DNA of 64,000 nt from Balanoglossus misakiensis (taxonomy: Eukaryota > Hemichordata): assembly GCA_040954595.2 (NCBI GenBank), contig CM082576.2:4588001-4652000 (forward strand), read 5' to 3'. Below, piece by piece: positions 1 through 13,165 of the stretch (within the stretch, counting starts at the first letter, position 1; every line of letters begins with the position of its first letter). The position numbers were made by a program, and so were the translations under genes. Under the pieces are notes generated by a model. The model ran no database searches, had not been told where the DNA came from, and was given only the letters and a program-made list of their open reading frames with translations.

Positions 1-291
1 TCTGTGGACATTGTGTTGAAGCTAATGACAGCCTAGTGTCTGGTGTGGATAATTGTTTGACATGCATTTTTATTCCCATGAAAATTGATACACAGAAATA
101 ATTGGGAAACTGAAGCAATGAAATAATTGGGTCTGAAATTTCTCAAAGTGGTTAAATAAAGTGGTATGACGTCACCTTACGAAAAGCTTTCACATTATTT
201 CAAAATAGACCCTTTATCATTTTGATTTTGATCTAATGGCAGACGGCACATATCTCAAGTTTTGTATATTAAATTTAAACCTTTTGAAATA

Positions 292-306
292 CCCCCCCCC
301 CCCCCC
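292..306. repeat. poly-C tract
   Basis: An uninterrupted run of 15 C. Similar C or G runs recur through the window, for example near 18585, 28546 and 58388. Confidence 0.95.
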
Positions 307-3300
307 AGGTTTCCTAAATCATAAATACGGTCTAAGCTGATATTATAAGTTAATAACATTTGGATCGTGATGAACTACTTTTCTCGCATCGTGTCTCATT
401 AATTTTATTGTATTTTTAATACAATTCTGATTCTGTAACGCCCCAAAATCCCCAAACAACAGAGGTCTTCTGAAGACATAGCCTTGAAACAGGTTCACAG
501 ACAGTTAAGCGTCTCCAAGAGAATGGTTTCGGTTTCTTGTTTGTCGGTACTCTCCAGTATGGCATGGATGATGCATCTTTTAAGGGTCTGTGTTTATTAA
601 TGCTTGCGTGGGCTAGAGGCCCAGGTAGAACTTTGTGCAGTTCATGCAAGTACATGCCCTCTATCTTACCTGAAGGATGACAAGAAAACTTTAGAAATTT
701 AAGTATATCGTAGCAAAAATGATTATCTAATGTCACAAACAGAATGTGCAGACTCATGTTATTTGAGCAACATGACAGACATCAAACATTTCACCACCAG
801 ACTCTTAAACCTTTTCAAGGTGGGGTTGACCATTTTATGTACGTGCTTTGAGTGGTATCATACAAATGCTTGTCAGATAACTATTGATTGTGAAGTTTCT
901 GCTACCATTTGCAGCCAGTGTAAATAGATAACACCAAGGCAAGGGTACTGACACAAACCTTTAAGTATGCTACCTCAAAAGACCTAACCCTAAACTATCA
1001 GATTTTGTGATTGTACGTCAACACAAAAAGTCATATTTGAAAATTAAATATGAACGATGCCTGTGCTATGTATTTTGATGAGAGACATCCTACATATCAA
1101 GTGTAGTAAATGTAAGAGAATCATTGGAATCCGGAACTTGTCCTTGGAAGATGTTCCTGGTTTTAATTGTCGCATAATAATCTGCTGGTGTCACCAGTTA
1201 CATCACAACCCTACATACATACAATACTGGTCATTTTGATGACACTGTCACATATATATATACATACATCTGTTCCAATGTTTGCCATATATTATGTTAA
1301 TGACCTGGTAGAGGTCAAAGGTCAAACTTCTGGATGCGGATCCACTTGTGTCGGTTATCGTATTAAGTGTGATAAGTGACTTTCAAAAAATGACTCAAAT
1401 TCAGTGATCGATGTGTCATGTTTTTGCATGATTAATTTCAAATCCATCATCTGCAGCTAGGTAATGGTATATTTTTATTGCGATATTGTTTGAACAGAAT
1501 TGAAGTAAGTACAGATGGTAGTAATATAGGTAACGTGTTATCCATCATTTGTCATGGTGATCATCTTACTGTATGAAAGGGTGGTGATTTCTCTCACTCC
1601 CACAATGTACATGTACGTACCCCAGGGAATTATGTAACCAGATAAATGAATTACCTGTTGTTTGGAAGAGTTCCTTACATAATAGTATACCAGCCGATTC
1701 AGTGATTACGTAGCTGGAGCTGGCTTTCAGAGTTTTTACGTTAGACATTTTGAAACGATCAAGATGGTTCCGTTAAATTTATATGTCTTACTTGATGAGA
1801 GTGCAATCTGTCAGGCTAGATTTTTTGGTAATCATGGTAACCGTTATGTTGGAGAAATGTTTTATTGAGTCGTTCTTGTTAGATTCTTTCTTCCATGTTC
1901 CCTGTTGCACTGTCTTGTCAATTGTAAATGTACAAATAAACTGGTATTCCCTTTAGTGAGGTTTATTTTTAGTACATATTGTGTCCATTTTATAGAGGAT
2001 TTCTAGACTACACTAGTTTTAACTGTGTGTGACCATATTTCAACAATCATCACAAATATTGGATTATTTTTGAATTTGTATTTTATGAGGAATGACATTA
2101 TGGGACTGTGTGACTGAAAAGTACATCGACCCCTTTGATAGTGCCAGATTGTCCTGTAATTTAAAAGGCATCAATAGCTGCAGCTTTTGATGTTTTTTTT
2201 CTGATATTGTTTGCGTATCAAAGATATTTTTCTATGCGATGTACACTTGGAATTATATACAAATGACCCATATGTGACATCAAAACAAGTACAGGTACAG
2301 GTACATAAAAAAATGAAAGAGTATATTTTTCAGTGTGTCTATAAACTTGAGGTACACGTAGATTAGTACTATTCACCCAATATTTGACCTCAACAAACTT
2401 TACAGTGTTTGAAGTGTTGTTATTTGCATGTCATACCTGTTTATGAATAGTTGAAAGGGCCAATGACAGATTATTGAATTGTTATTGAATTTTTATCAGT
2501 TTTATGGATAATCTGTACCATCATCCTGTTTGTCATTTCGCTATATCTATCCGACTGGTACTTGGCACCTGTTGAATCGTCACAGCTTACCCTCTCCCCA
2601 AACTCTGTACTTCTTTGGCCAAAGTTCAGAGGTTAATCCGGGGATATAAAAAACAAAAAAAGCAAAGCAGAGCATTGAAGGAAATTAATCAGCAAATAAA
2701 GAGAATTATTCGGGCGGTTGGATTCCTCGCTGTTCATGTGCTTGTCAAAAGGGTTTGAATTCCTGACGCCAAGGCCTTCGTCCCTGGTTTCCATTCAGCG
2801 ATGGAGAGATGGAGGATGTTTGCACCAGATGATGTCATCCCCCTGCAATAATACAATATTGATGGCTCGTCCACGTGCTATGCGACAATGGTAGGGGGGC
2901 AGGGGTGGCCTAACTACCACTGGCACTTATTGTGGAGGGTTTTTTTTATCACAGGAAACTGAAAAACAAACCACAGCAATACACGAACTCTTCATAGTCG
3001 AGTGCCCGCGCATCCCCACTGTTGTACGTACATATAATGGATGTACCTTTAAAAAAAAGGATATATCCGTGTTATAATTTTATTATCACTGTGAAATTTA
3101 TTTTTAGCTGTTAGTTATATTTTTATTCCCTAACCATAGTATTCTGTCCTATATAGTGATTACTGCCATTTCTGATTCACTTTTCTGTGTCTCTCAAAAC
3201 AAGAGGAAAGTATCGCTGTCTATTTTGGCACGGTCGCGATTTTAAGAGCTCTATATTCGCTGCAATGTCCATAGAGTGTGCCATTGAAATCTCCATCACC

Positions 3301-3577
3301 AGCATTAATAAAGTATGTCGTGAATGAAGGAATGGCACTATAAATTTGATATAACCTACGTTATGAGTTCACTAACTGGTTAGATAGTGTCGTAATGGCT
3401 CTATGATAGCCCATAATTATTAGTTTTTTTCTGACTGGCAAGCCGCAGCGGCTGAAGCGTGGTCCTGTTGGGTGGCATGGTTGAAAACGAGGTCCGGTCG
3501 TGTAGTACGTACGTGGTCTTGCCGAGCATTTCGGGACATCACGTTGGTTTGGGTTGGTGCCATGTTAGCAGAGGCGC

Positions 3578-3672
3578 TTAACCCTTTCACCCCCAGTTTC
3601 CCCTTTAGAGGTCCAACTTTGCCATATAGGTATCAATGGGTTTGGACTGAACCATGGTGGTGAAAGGGTTAA
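3578..3672. mobile_element. 95-bp inverted-repeat element with TTAA ends (piggyBac-like MITE?), copy 1
   Basis: Begins TTAACCCTTTCACC and ends GGTGGTGAAAGGGTTAA, so the ends are inverted repeats flanked by TTAA. A diverged second copy lies at about 33628-33724. TTAA target sites with CCC-starting ends are typical of piggyBac-class elements; the assignment is inference. It has no coding capacity. Confidence 0.6.
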
Positions 3673-4798
3673 TGAAGTCGGAGGATCGGTGAGAGACAGT
3701 CCTGAATCATCACATTTAATTGGAGCAGTTTTTAGAACAGACAGGTAGATTGTAACACGTCCGTAGAACTTTCATTTGTGACATCAGTTAGCAGTTGCAA
3801 AGCAACGTGAATTTCACGTTACCTGTCTATGAAAAAACAGTCACTTCTCATATTCCGACCAAAACTCCATCCCAGTTATGTCCGTCTGTTCCGGGGAAAT
3901 TTTTTGCCTTTCAGGCCCAATTTTCTCAGAAGAACCTAAAATAGTTGAACTGCCGGGCTGAGAAAGTCTGTGGATTTGTGGAAATCTAACCAATTGGTTG
4001 TGGATTTTTATGTGTCAGTATTCTATAAGTACAAAACAAGGTTGAATATTGCCTCAGATAGCCTTGGATTGTATTGAAAATGACTCATAACCTGAGAAAA
4101 TTGGTTTTTGGAAATTGAATTATTCAATATACAGCCAGAGGGAACAGTTCGACGTGAACTTTTAGGCCATATCATGGCAGTAGTGGAAGTCAGTTGCTCA
4201 TGCTGATTTGAGACTGTTGGACAACCCCCCCCCCCAAAAAAAAAAAAAAAATAAAAAAAAAAAATAAAAAAGATTAACAATGAACAAATCCATCATGTCC
4301 AAAGCAATACTGTATTTATTTGTTTACCCATGAAGTTAACATTCAATTCTACATTTCGTCATAGCTTATGGAAAGTTATAGTCTCGAGACAGTAAGGATG
4401 GATTTTAAAGACAACATGTTTCCGGCAGTACATGTACGTGAGCTTTCCTTACTAGCTCAGTTAAATTCACAAAGCAATTTATCCATGTGTCAAATGTCAT
4501 TCCATTTTTAAAACGGCATCAGTCATTCGCTGACTTATGGATAGTTCTGTTTGACAATAATGTGTTTTCCCATTAATAAATAGTTGCACTATAGTTGCTG
4601 TTGGCCATCTCCTGCAGCCCCTATGTAAATGTCACTCTCACCGAAGGTGCATATTTTCCAACCATGTCAAAACTGCATCAGATTTACCAAAGCGCAGTTG
4701 GTTCTCCTATTTTTGTCTTGTTTTTTTTCTCTGTCCTCACGATTCGTTATGGTTACAATCACCTCCAATTACATGTACTCCCACACTTTTTTCATGTG

Positions 4799-4870
4799 GC
4801 CACCCAGTGAATATTTGTGATTGGCTAGATCTCACCTCCCCATGCTAACTTGGGCTAAATTTACATCCAG
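4799..4870 (+). repeat. Dispersed repeat, copy 1
   Basis: Shares TGTGATTGGCTAGATCTCA, CCATGCTAAC and GCTAA(A/T)TTT with 34207-34273 in the same order and spacing. The family is not recognised. Confidence 0.6.
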
Positions 4871-7800
4871 GTGATTATCTACCTTTGAAATTTACAGTTA
4901 ACATTTTGAGGCTGACGCTATTCGGAAATATACTAAGGTTTCTCTCAGAAGAATACTATATTTCTGGCATTTTAATGACTAGAGTAAATATGATGTTATT
5001 GGCAACAAAGCTGTGGGTACCGTACATCGTGACATTTACGTTGTGCAAGAAAGATTATATGGTTTCAGAAACCAGATATTGCTCAACATCCTACATGTAG
5101 GATAGAATGGCAGGATGAAAATCTGAATTGCCTGTGACATCACTCTTGTTAAATTCTTAATTTCAGATTAATTTTGTAAGCCAAACCGTTGTGGAATACA
5201 TGTAGAACTGGACTTGGAATTTTGGGAAAAGTTTAAGTGCTGGCTTATCAACCTCATGTCATTATTTTATTTCACTATTTGAAATACGTAAAAAAAAATT
5301 TTTTTTCTAAACAAAGCATGAATTCCAGTCTTCCAATTCAAGAGTTTGAATCAAAATAATACATGTTGACATGTGAGGGAATGCTGAAATGTTGATATCT
5401 GGGCAGAGAGATAGAGAGTCATTGATTATTTTCAGTTCATCAATCAACCAGACTTTACCTGAGTGACTCAACCCGGCGCGAAATTGCCTCCCTCCCCAAC
5501 TAGCTCCATGATCTCTGTTTTGAGCGCATGTAATGAGAGGTCAAAGGTCGCGGGTTATCATTATGCGTGAAGAGTGGGTGTGGCTGTGGATTGGAGTCCC
5601 CTACTGCCAAGTCAGGGCTCTGTTTGTATGTGTGATGGAGATAAAAGCCTATTTTGTATGTCAGAGGCTTTTTCATGAAGGGATTTTTTCCTTCTTTTTG
5701 GAAACAAGTCACGTACACAGACTAGAAAAAGAAAAAATAGTAAACCGCAGAGCTGGAGACAATTGATGGCTGTGTGAAGTAGTAGGTGTTTATGCCGCAC
5801 ACCAGCTAGTGTATGTTGCATAGAGTTTGACTGACGTACAGATACGTTTAATACAGACCTAATAAGTGAAAGTGAACCGCTAACTTTAAGGTTTCCATTG
5901 CTTGACACTTTCTCACTGTATCACAACAATGCTTCAACCAATAGATGGACATTTTTGGCATACCTCATAGTATTTTTAATATCAGAAACGTGACAAATCA
6001 TATCTGATGATTGCTGCGGTCATCCGTGTTCTTCAGACATGCAGACATTTTGAAAGTTAGACGCTTTGAGTGTGCTTGCTTCTCTGGAAGTACTGTTGGT
6101 AAACGCGAAAGCACAATTATAATGCCAGAAGTCTCAAAATCCATCAATTTTTTTTATCTGTCATAAATCAAGAGCTCTGTGTAATACACAGAGCAGTGGA
6201 AAAGCAGGAAGCCACACAATTTACTCTCAAGACAAAAAGTGAGTGGTCTCAATTAGGTACATTGTATGTCAGTGTTTGAACAATAATTTATGGGGTGCTC
6301 ACCACTGCGGGGACTGTAACCAGGAGCAATTGTGGAAATGCGGCGTGTTTGGATGTGTGCCATATTGTCACTGTAGCAAATCTCTGGGCCCCGGAGTTCA
6401 ATTACCTCCACATAACGCAGTACGGCACTGCCTGCCTGAACACATTCTAATGATGGCAAAGAAATGTTTACCATCCGCACCGAGACCAGACATGTCAGTT
6501 TTTTTTTCCACTCTTCAGTTCACAGTTAATTTACTCCGAGTTATTGGGGTTATTTTGCCAACAGTTGATATAGGCCCACGTCAACCAGCTTTCCTGATGT
6601 CTCGACATGTCGAAACAAACAAAACAAAAATTAACACCATCATCAACCAGTGTGGTGATTATAACAAAACAAAAATGTTGAACAGGACTGCAGAGATAAA
6701 CAATGCAAAAATGTTTTAATCAACGTGACTATCTTCATAAATATTTTCTGCAATCATATGAGAGGAACGTCAGCTTATGGCAGTTTGTAGAAATTGCCTT
6801 GAGGCTAGCTGACATAGATGAAACATGCATAATGAACTGAATATGTAATTTCATACACACGGCATCATGCATAATATTTGGCATGCAGAAAAAAAAAGGC
6901 ACATGATGTAACCAGTGTTGTAATGTGTTGTTTCAGTGCGATAGAGTTTTGAATTAATTAACGTCCCAGGAAATTTAACACATTTTATTTCTATTTCGCT
7001 TGACAACTCCCATGTAACGGTATTTCTCATGCCAAGTGTGGGTTGAACTATATATCACCCTGATATTTAGGTCAGGTCATGACTTTTGTTTGGGCGGAGG
7101 ATGTTTGGTCGAATAGTTCTGTAACCAGTACCTCCACGCATTATTACAGAAATTAATTTCTTTACTTACTCCAAATAACGGGGAACATTTGTATAGTATG
7201 TATACAGTTTTTAACTACAGGATTTTCCATGTGGTAATTTGCAGTTTTTACATTGCGTGATGCTTACTAAGGGATCATGTAAAATCAGATTATGGTTGAG
7301 AACAGCATATTTAGCATTGCAATGATATCAGTTTAAATATGTATTGGGAGCTGACGATTTTCTCGTTGACACCATATTGTATCCATATATTTACTGACTG
7401 ACTGCTGTGTTAGTCTTGGATTGCAAATGGTTATTTTCGTATGAATGATGTGTGAGGTCGATTTGACAATGAATCACATTAAAAACTAAAGGGGAAATGG
7501 TTTGTACGAGCATAAAGCGTTATGCAAAAAGGGGGCACTGGACCTCTGACTCTTTTCTACTGTTTCATATGTTCTGCCCACCAAAGCATGTTGAATTGCC
7601 TGTATTGAATATTCCATACAAACACACACATATGTGCAAATTCCACTTGCCATACCAGACTGATTTCTTCTTATGCCCACCTATGACAATTCAAAACACA
7701 TCACCATCACTGAAGCATTGTTTGTTGACCTGTTTTGTGCAATGAACTTTTGCTACCAGACGATTAAAAGTAATAATTCTTGATTCGGTTGTCAACAATA

Positions 7801-8164
7801 ACAGTGCATGGCGCACAGTATACAAAATGTTATTAACTGTCATTACCCTTAGAATGTGGGTCATTTTCAGTGTGCTTTGAGGAATAAAGCAATTTCGAAG
7901 CTAATTTATGTACACGGATAAAATATGTCCAAAGCTACGACTACTGCCCCCTTAATTAACATAAAGTTGGAATATTAAATTAGCTGCCCTTGTTGAGATG
8001 TTGATAATTGTGTAATGCTCCATGAATTGTGATGAAAAACTTCAAATTGCTCAACCATGCAAATGGAGCTGGGCTAGTGTAATGTGCAGTCTCAGGTTTG
8101 ACTCACTAATTATAATGATGTGTGGCTGGAACATAGTCAACATTCATTTCTGTTGTATGGTGTC

Positions 8165-8290
8165 TTCTGGGTTGTGTGTGTGTGTGCGTGTCACTGTCAG
8201 CACACACGTACACATGCATGTACACACATATACGTATGTATATAGTATACACACATATACAGACTTCCGAGATACATGTACATGTAACAG
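8165..8290. repeat. TG/CA and TATG-rich simple sequence
   Basis: GTGTGTGTGCGTG, CACACGTACACATGCATG and ACACATATACGTATGTAT-type alternating purine-pyrimidine sequence. Open frames across it are composition artefacts. Confidence 0.8.
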
Positions 8291-9454
8291 CATATGACTT
8301 CAGTACAAAGAGGAGGCTATTCCCCTCCCCTCTCTCCGCATTGAAATGAGGGAGTAACTAAGAGGCTATTTCCTGTCTCAGTTCAACCTCTCATCCCATT
8401 GATTGGATCGAAATATAGACGTATGGTAACAAAATTACGGTGCAGCGTGCAGTGAAACCAGTGTTTGCACACAAAGGCCACTGATCTGCATCAGCTTGCG
8501 TTTAGTTATCTTGCACTGGTGAGACTGATAACAACATAAAAATGGCAGTGCCAAGGATAAAGCTTTGTTCATCCATTGCTGAGCAAATTGAATTGACACA
8601 TGATTGATCCGCGCTGGAATCGCTATGCCTGTCTAGCCTGGAAGATCAATTTCATAGACTTGTTAATATACCCTGATGTCTTTACGTCTGGGATATTTTG
8701 AGTTTGCGTCGATTGCCATATGGGCTTTGATGTTGAACCCCAGGAATTTGGTAATTAAACAGGGTGGTATTTGCCCGTTGCTCGTCTTCAGTGTCAAAAT
8801 TATATTTACTTTTCATTTCTGTGGACTTGTCCGACAAAAAAAATTAACTGGCCTTCAAACTTGGGAATTATCATAAACGTTTGATGAAGGCCTTGGTAGA
8901 TTTACCCATCCTTCCACCAACCAGCAACATCAGCAACAACAAAAATTTTTTTCCTTCAAAGAAGACAAAGAAGATACTGACAGAATGCCCGTCAGTTGGA
9001 ATCAGGTGGAGAAAAAAGGGTGTGCATTATTCAAGTTACTCGGGGTGAAGGGAAAACCTGTTGCCTCTGGTATGTGTGTTTCAACACAGGTGAGGTTTAC
9101 TTGTACAGCCTTGTTGCTTTGCCTGGTATGGGTTTTGTTAGGGGAGTCAAGTCGTGGCCATGAGAAATAATTCAAAGAAGATTTTTGGACGGTAGGGGAG
9201 TTTGCTTTGTGTTGGCAACTGTGTGACACAGGTTGATCTGGAGGAACAGTTTCTGATAATGCAGAGGTTATCAGCGATGTCACGCTTTACAAACTTGTAT
9301 ACGTATCAATTGAGGTCTTCATGTGAGTTGAAAGATAACCTTAGGATATTTCTTTTTGAATAGATATGACAAAGATTATGGATAAAGATTTTACATACAT
9401 GACACTGAAGTTGTTATCTACATGTATGATATGCGATTCCAGCTAGAGTGGGCT

Positions 9455-9680
9455 GCACCTCCCCCCTCCCTCCCTCCCCACTCTCTCCCCCATCTCATGT
9501 CCTTTCCTTCTACCATTTACTCCCTCCCTCCTTCACCTCTTCCTCCCTGCTCACACTATGTTCCTTCCTTTCAGTCGTCTCCCTTTCTGTCCCCTCCCAC
9601 TCCCCTTTCTCACTTCCCCTCTCTCCTTAGCACCCTCTCCCCCTCCTCTCTGTCTCCCTCCCTCCCTCTCCTTCCAAGCT
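9455..9680. repeat. Polypyrimidine (CT/CCT) tract
   Basis: About 225 bp of almost pure C/T on the + strand (CTCCCTCC, CCTTCCTT units), producing spurious Ser/Pro/Leu frames in all three phases. Confidence 0.9.
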
Positions 9681-12600
9681 GATGACAGAATCTTTGTTTA
9701 CTCCTCACCCTCGTTGCTAGGACACAGGTCTGTCTCTTACCAAGAGTCATATGATCTAACGGTTACAAAACAAACAAGTGGGTCAAGGCGGGCAGTGGTG
9801 GCAGATTGTGTTTGATGAGTGACATTGAACGCTAGCCGGGATCATGGACAGGTCAAGTCATCCTTCTCGTCCATGGACAAATTCCCAGGCTGTGTTTAGC
9901 AAGTCATCATCAATTAATGAAGTTAAATAAGACTCAAGGCCAGGAAACGGAGATCCACGTTTCTCTGACTATTCAGGAGCAGCATGGACATTCCTGAATA
10001 TTGTTTTTGTCAATCGCTGAGCCATGAGGTGGTAAATGTCTAACTTTTGTTGTGTTTTGGGGGTGGGGGTGGGGGTGCCAGTGGGGGTGGTTATTAATGG
10101 GCGCAGACCAAATTGAATCTCAAGAAAAGATTATTTTTAACCCTCGGCAGGTTCTAGATTATCTTACAAACATGAAGAACTCTTAAAACTTAGATGTCGA
10201 CAGTGCCTGAGTACATCACTGTACATGTGCATTTTGTATACAGGCTGTGTTGATTTTAAAAGCCAAACACAGCACGTTTCTACATGGCCTGGGGAGTATA
10301 ATAGTAAAATAGCCTTAACGCGATAAAGTGAAGAAAGTACACTCAACCCATTAAAACATTGTTAAAGGGCTCAATCCCAAAAGTGGATAGTTAAAATAGT
10401 GGTCCTGATTGCACAGAGAAATGTCATAAAGTATATCATGTTTATATTTGTAAGATCAGGTTCTATGAAAAAGCCAAAGACGGTCCTGTCTGACAATTAT
10501 TCTCTAATGACCAAATGATCGCATGGAGAGTTTCTAGACATGAATATCTCTTTTGCAACACATTGAAACTTCATTTTGTTCTGTATCATTATGAATACAT
10601 TTGAGATGTGCTGTTGTGGACAAAGACCCCCCTCCCCCCCCCCTACCTGCAGCCGTGGGACGAGATAACTAGCTCGTAGTCTCTGCTCTTTATCAAATCT
10701 TTTTTTTCACTAAACTCTTCCTCCACAATGGGTCTCAAAGGCCACTTTATTGTTCGGCGTCGCAGCAAGGGGGCATTTTCTCGTTTCAGTCTCGACAACA
10801 TTTTATGTGCCATTTGTAGGCAGTGTTGCATAAATGTCCAACCTGCACAAAAGCCAGATTATTCGCATGAAGCCATAGAATCGATTTAACATTGTTACGT
10901 CTGCTGTGAAGAACCTTATGTGGGCTGGTTTTGATAACTCATCATTGAAGGAATAGTGTGTCTCGCGGACACTTTGATGGCTATCAGAAGATTTATAGAA
11001 GAGACACAATCAAGTCACCTGACCGCAAGGATTTTGATGGGTTTCATTATCTGGCATTGTCACTGATTGGTATAATATTTACAATAAACACAGGCCTGTT
11101 TACATATTGACTGTGAATATAACCAGCCTATAAGATTTATCATATCAAAATTAGCAAACAGCTAGCCAGACACATCGCATGTTCTTTATACATGTATGCA
11201 CACCTAGACAAACATAGCAAGTTCCCAAAAGTTAGCAACTGGTTTAAGTAAAAATATCAGTGAACTGTCAGACATTGCGCTATCGTATTTTATGTCCTGC
11301 AACCAATCTCCCATCACCAGACAAAATCTACCACGCTCATAGCCTTGAGTATACATGTGTGTATGTAACAGCTTGGCTTTCAGCAAAGTCTTGCACAAAT
11401 CATCAGGGCTAATTACATGGACATGAAAGTTGTTGTGTCTGCCAGCCCCAGACAATCCTGGTTGAAGCCAATTTAGAAGTGAACCATTGACAGTTTCAAA
11501 ACGGCCGGAGTTAATTCTTCCAGACTCGCCACATGACTAGAGGGAGAAAGTGGGGTATTAATAATAGCCTCTGTGGCTATGACCCAGGGGTCTAGGGGCA
11601 GACGTTTAAAGAGACAAAGTTGCCATCTTCACACATCACTTAGATGATACTTTTTTTGTTTTGCATGAGAAGTTCTTTGTGATGTTCTTACAAATGTACT
11701 GTCGTCTTCTCGCAGACACACCATATTTATTGTCAGTGCCAGAAATTACAATGTATATCAAGAAAATATTGACATATGTCGGTCTGCAGGGTTTTTAGGT
11801 ATAAGCTGATCAGTGATGTAAATAATAACCGGGCATCCACTAAATAAAAACACCCCCATTTGCCAATCTGATGTATCAGGCCAGGGGTATCTTCCTGTTG
11901 CAAAACAAATCTCCATCACAAATCATTCATCACGATGAATGATTCAGCATATTTCACAAAGCATATTGAAATGACTTTTTTAAACCCGCAAGTATAACAT
12001 CGACGAGTTGACAACGTAGCCAAATTGAACGTTATATGTTCACAATGACCCAGATTATGGCAAACCCCAGGATAGCCTTGGAGCGCTGTCTGCCACAATT
12101 GCAACCACAGCAGTAAAAGCACAGCTTGGGGTTGTCCTGGTCCTAAATCTTGTCAAAATTTTTTACCACGCTAACTGGTACGCAGGGGTCACACAACGGG
12201 CCTTGCGTAACATACCAGCGTGTTTTCATTTATAGCCAGAGAAAAGGAAAGGGTACATTTTAATTTCATAGCTCTTGCTCTAAAACCACGGTAGCTGATG
12301 GGAAAGGAGAGAACTGGGCTGTGATCATAGCTGTTCTGATGATATGGCTGTTGCATAAGTGAATTTTCATTTTGATTTTATACAAAGAAGTCCTGTTGAT
12401 TTTAGAGCGGTTAAAATGCACCATATGTATAAAATGATGTACATTTCCTTTATCTGATGCTCATTGATATTGCGTTTTATGCCCCACCACTTTTAATGTT
12501 TATCACATATGTGCACCTTATTTTCAAAGAGTCATAAAGATATTTGCATAATATGGATTGAATTCATAAATACTCAGTATTTAAATCCCAGTTTCACGAT

Positions 12601-13071
12601 CTGTGAAATCGTATCGCCAAAATGTCTCTATTTAATATCAGCAGAATACTCTACTTGCCACTGAACGTGTAAGTGTGTGTACATATTGTATTCTATTATG
12701 TACTTGTAGGAAAGCAGTTTATTTCAGAAATTATGGTTATTGCCAAATTAAATTTTGTTTAAATGTTTGTAATGATGATTTGACAATTCCGGAGATGACT
12801 AGGAAATGGGATAGATTTCAGGTTTCATACACATCCAGGTTTTCATCTGTGTATCTAATAGTAATATTCGTGAATGTGCACCACTGAAGCAACATCTTGT
12901 GGGGGTTTACTGACCATGAATACATTGATGATAGCACGAGACCATTATGCTTTCTGTTGACCATATTAAATAATAGACAAGTAATCAATACCCATGGCGT
13001 ATATGAAAGCACCTCATGTAGCTGGTTATGATCCAAGAAAAGATAGCAGTAATGTTTTGACTAGCGATCGA

Positions 13072-13165
13072 AGGGGGGGGGGGGGGAGTGGGAGGTTCTG
13101 GGTTGGGTCGGGCTGGGGGAGGGGCAGTCAGGGTTGGGGTTGGGGGGGGGGTGGGAGGTATAGGG
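13072..13165. repeat. G-rich simple sequence
   Basis: A G run followed by GGTTGGGTCGGGCTGGGGGA-like repeats. It has many G3+ tracts and could form G-quadruplexes on the + strand. Confidence 0.85.

Noticed and set aside
6243-6719. 158-aa open frame
   Set aside because: The sequence has no domain, the composition of translated AT-rich DNA, and no splice partners.
8985-9092. Open segment starting MPVSWNQVEKKG and ending before GTGAGG as a first exon
   Set aside because: It has no similarity to bHLH-PAS N-termini and does not join to the bHLH exon convincingly.
9422-9815. Ser/Pro/Leu-rich open frames
   Set aside because: They are translation of a polypyrimidine tract.
9844-9851. ATGGACAG|GTCAAG as the missing first exon (phase 2 as required)
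   Set aside because: The phase fits, but the donor GTCAAG is weak and three codons carry no information.
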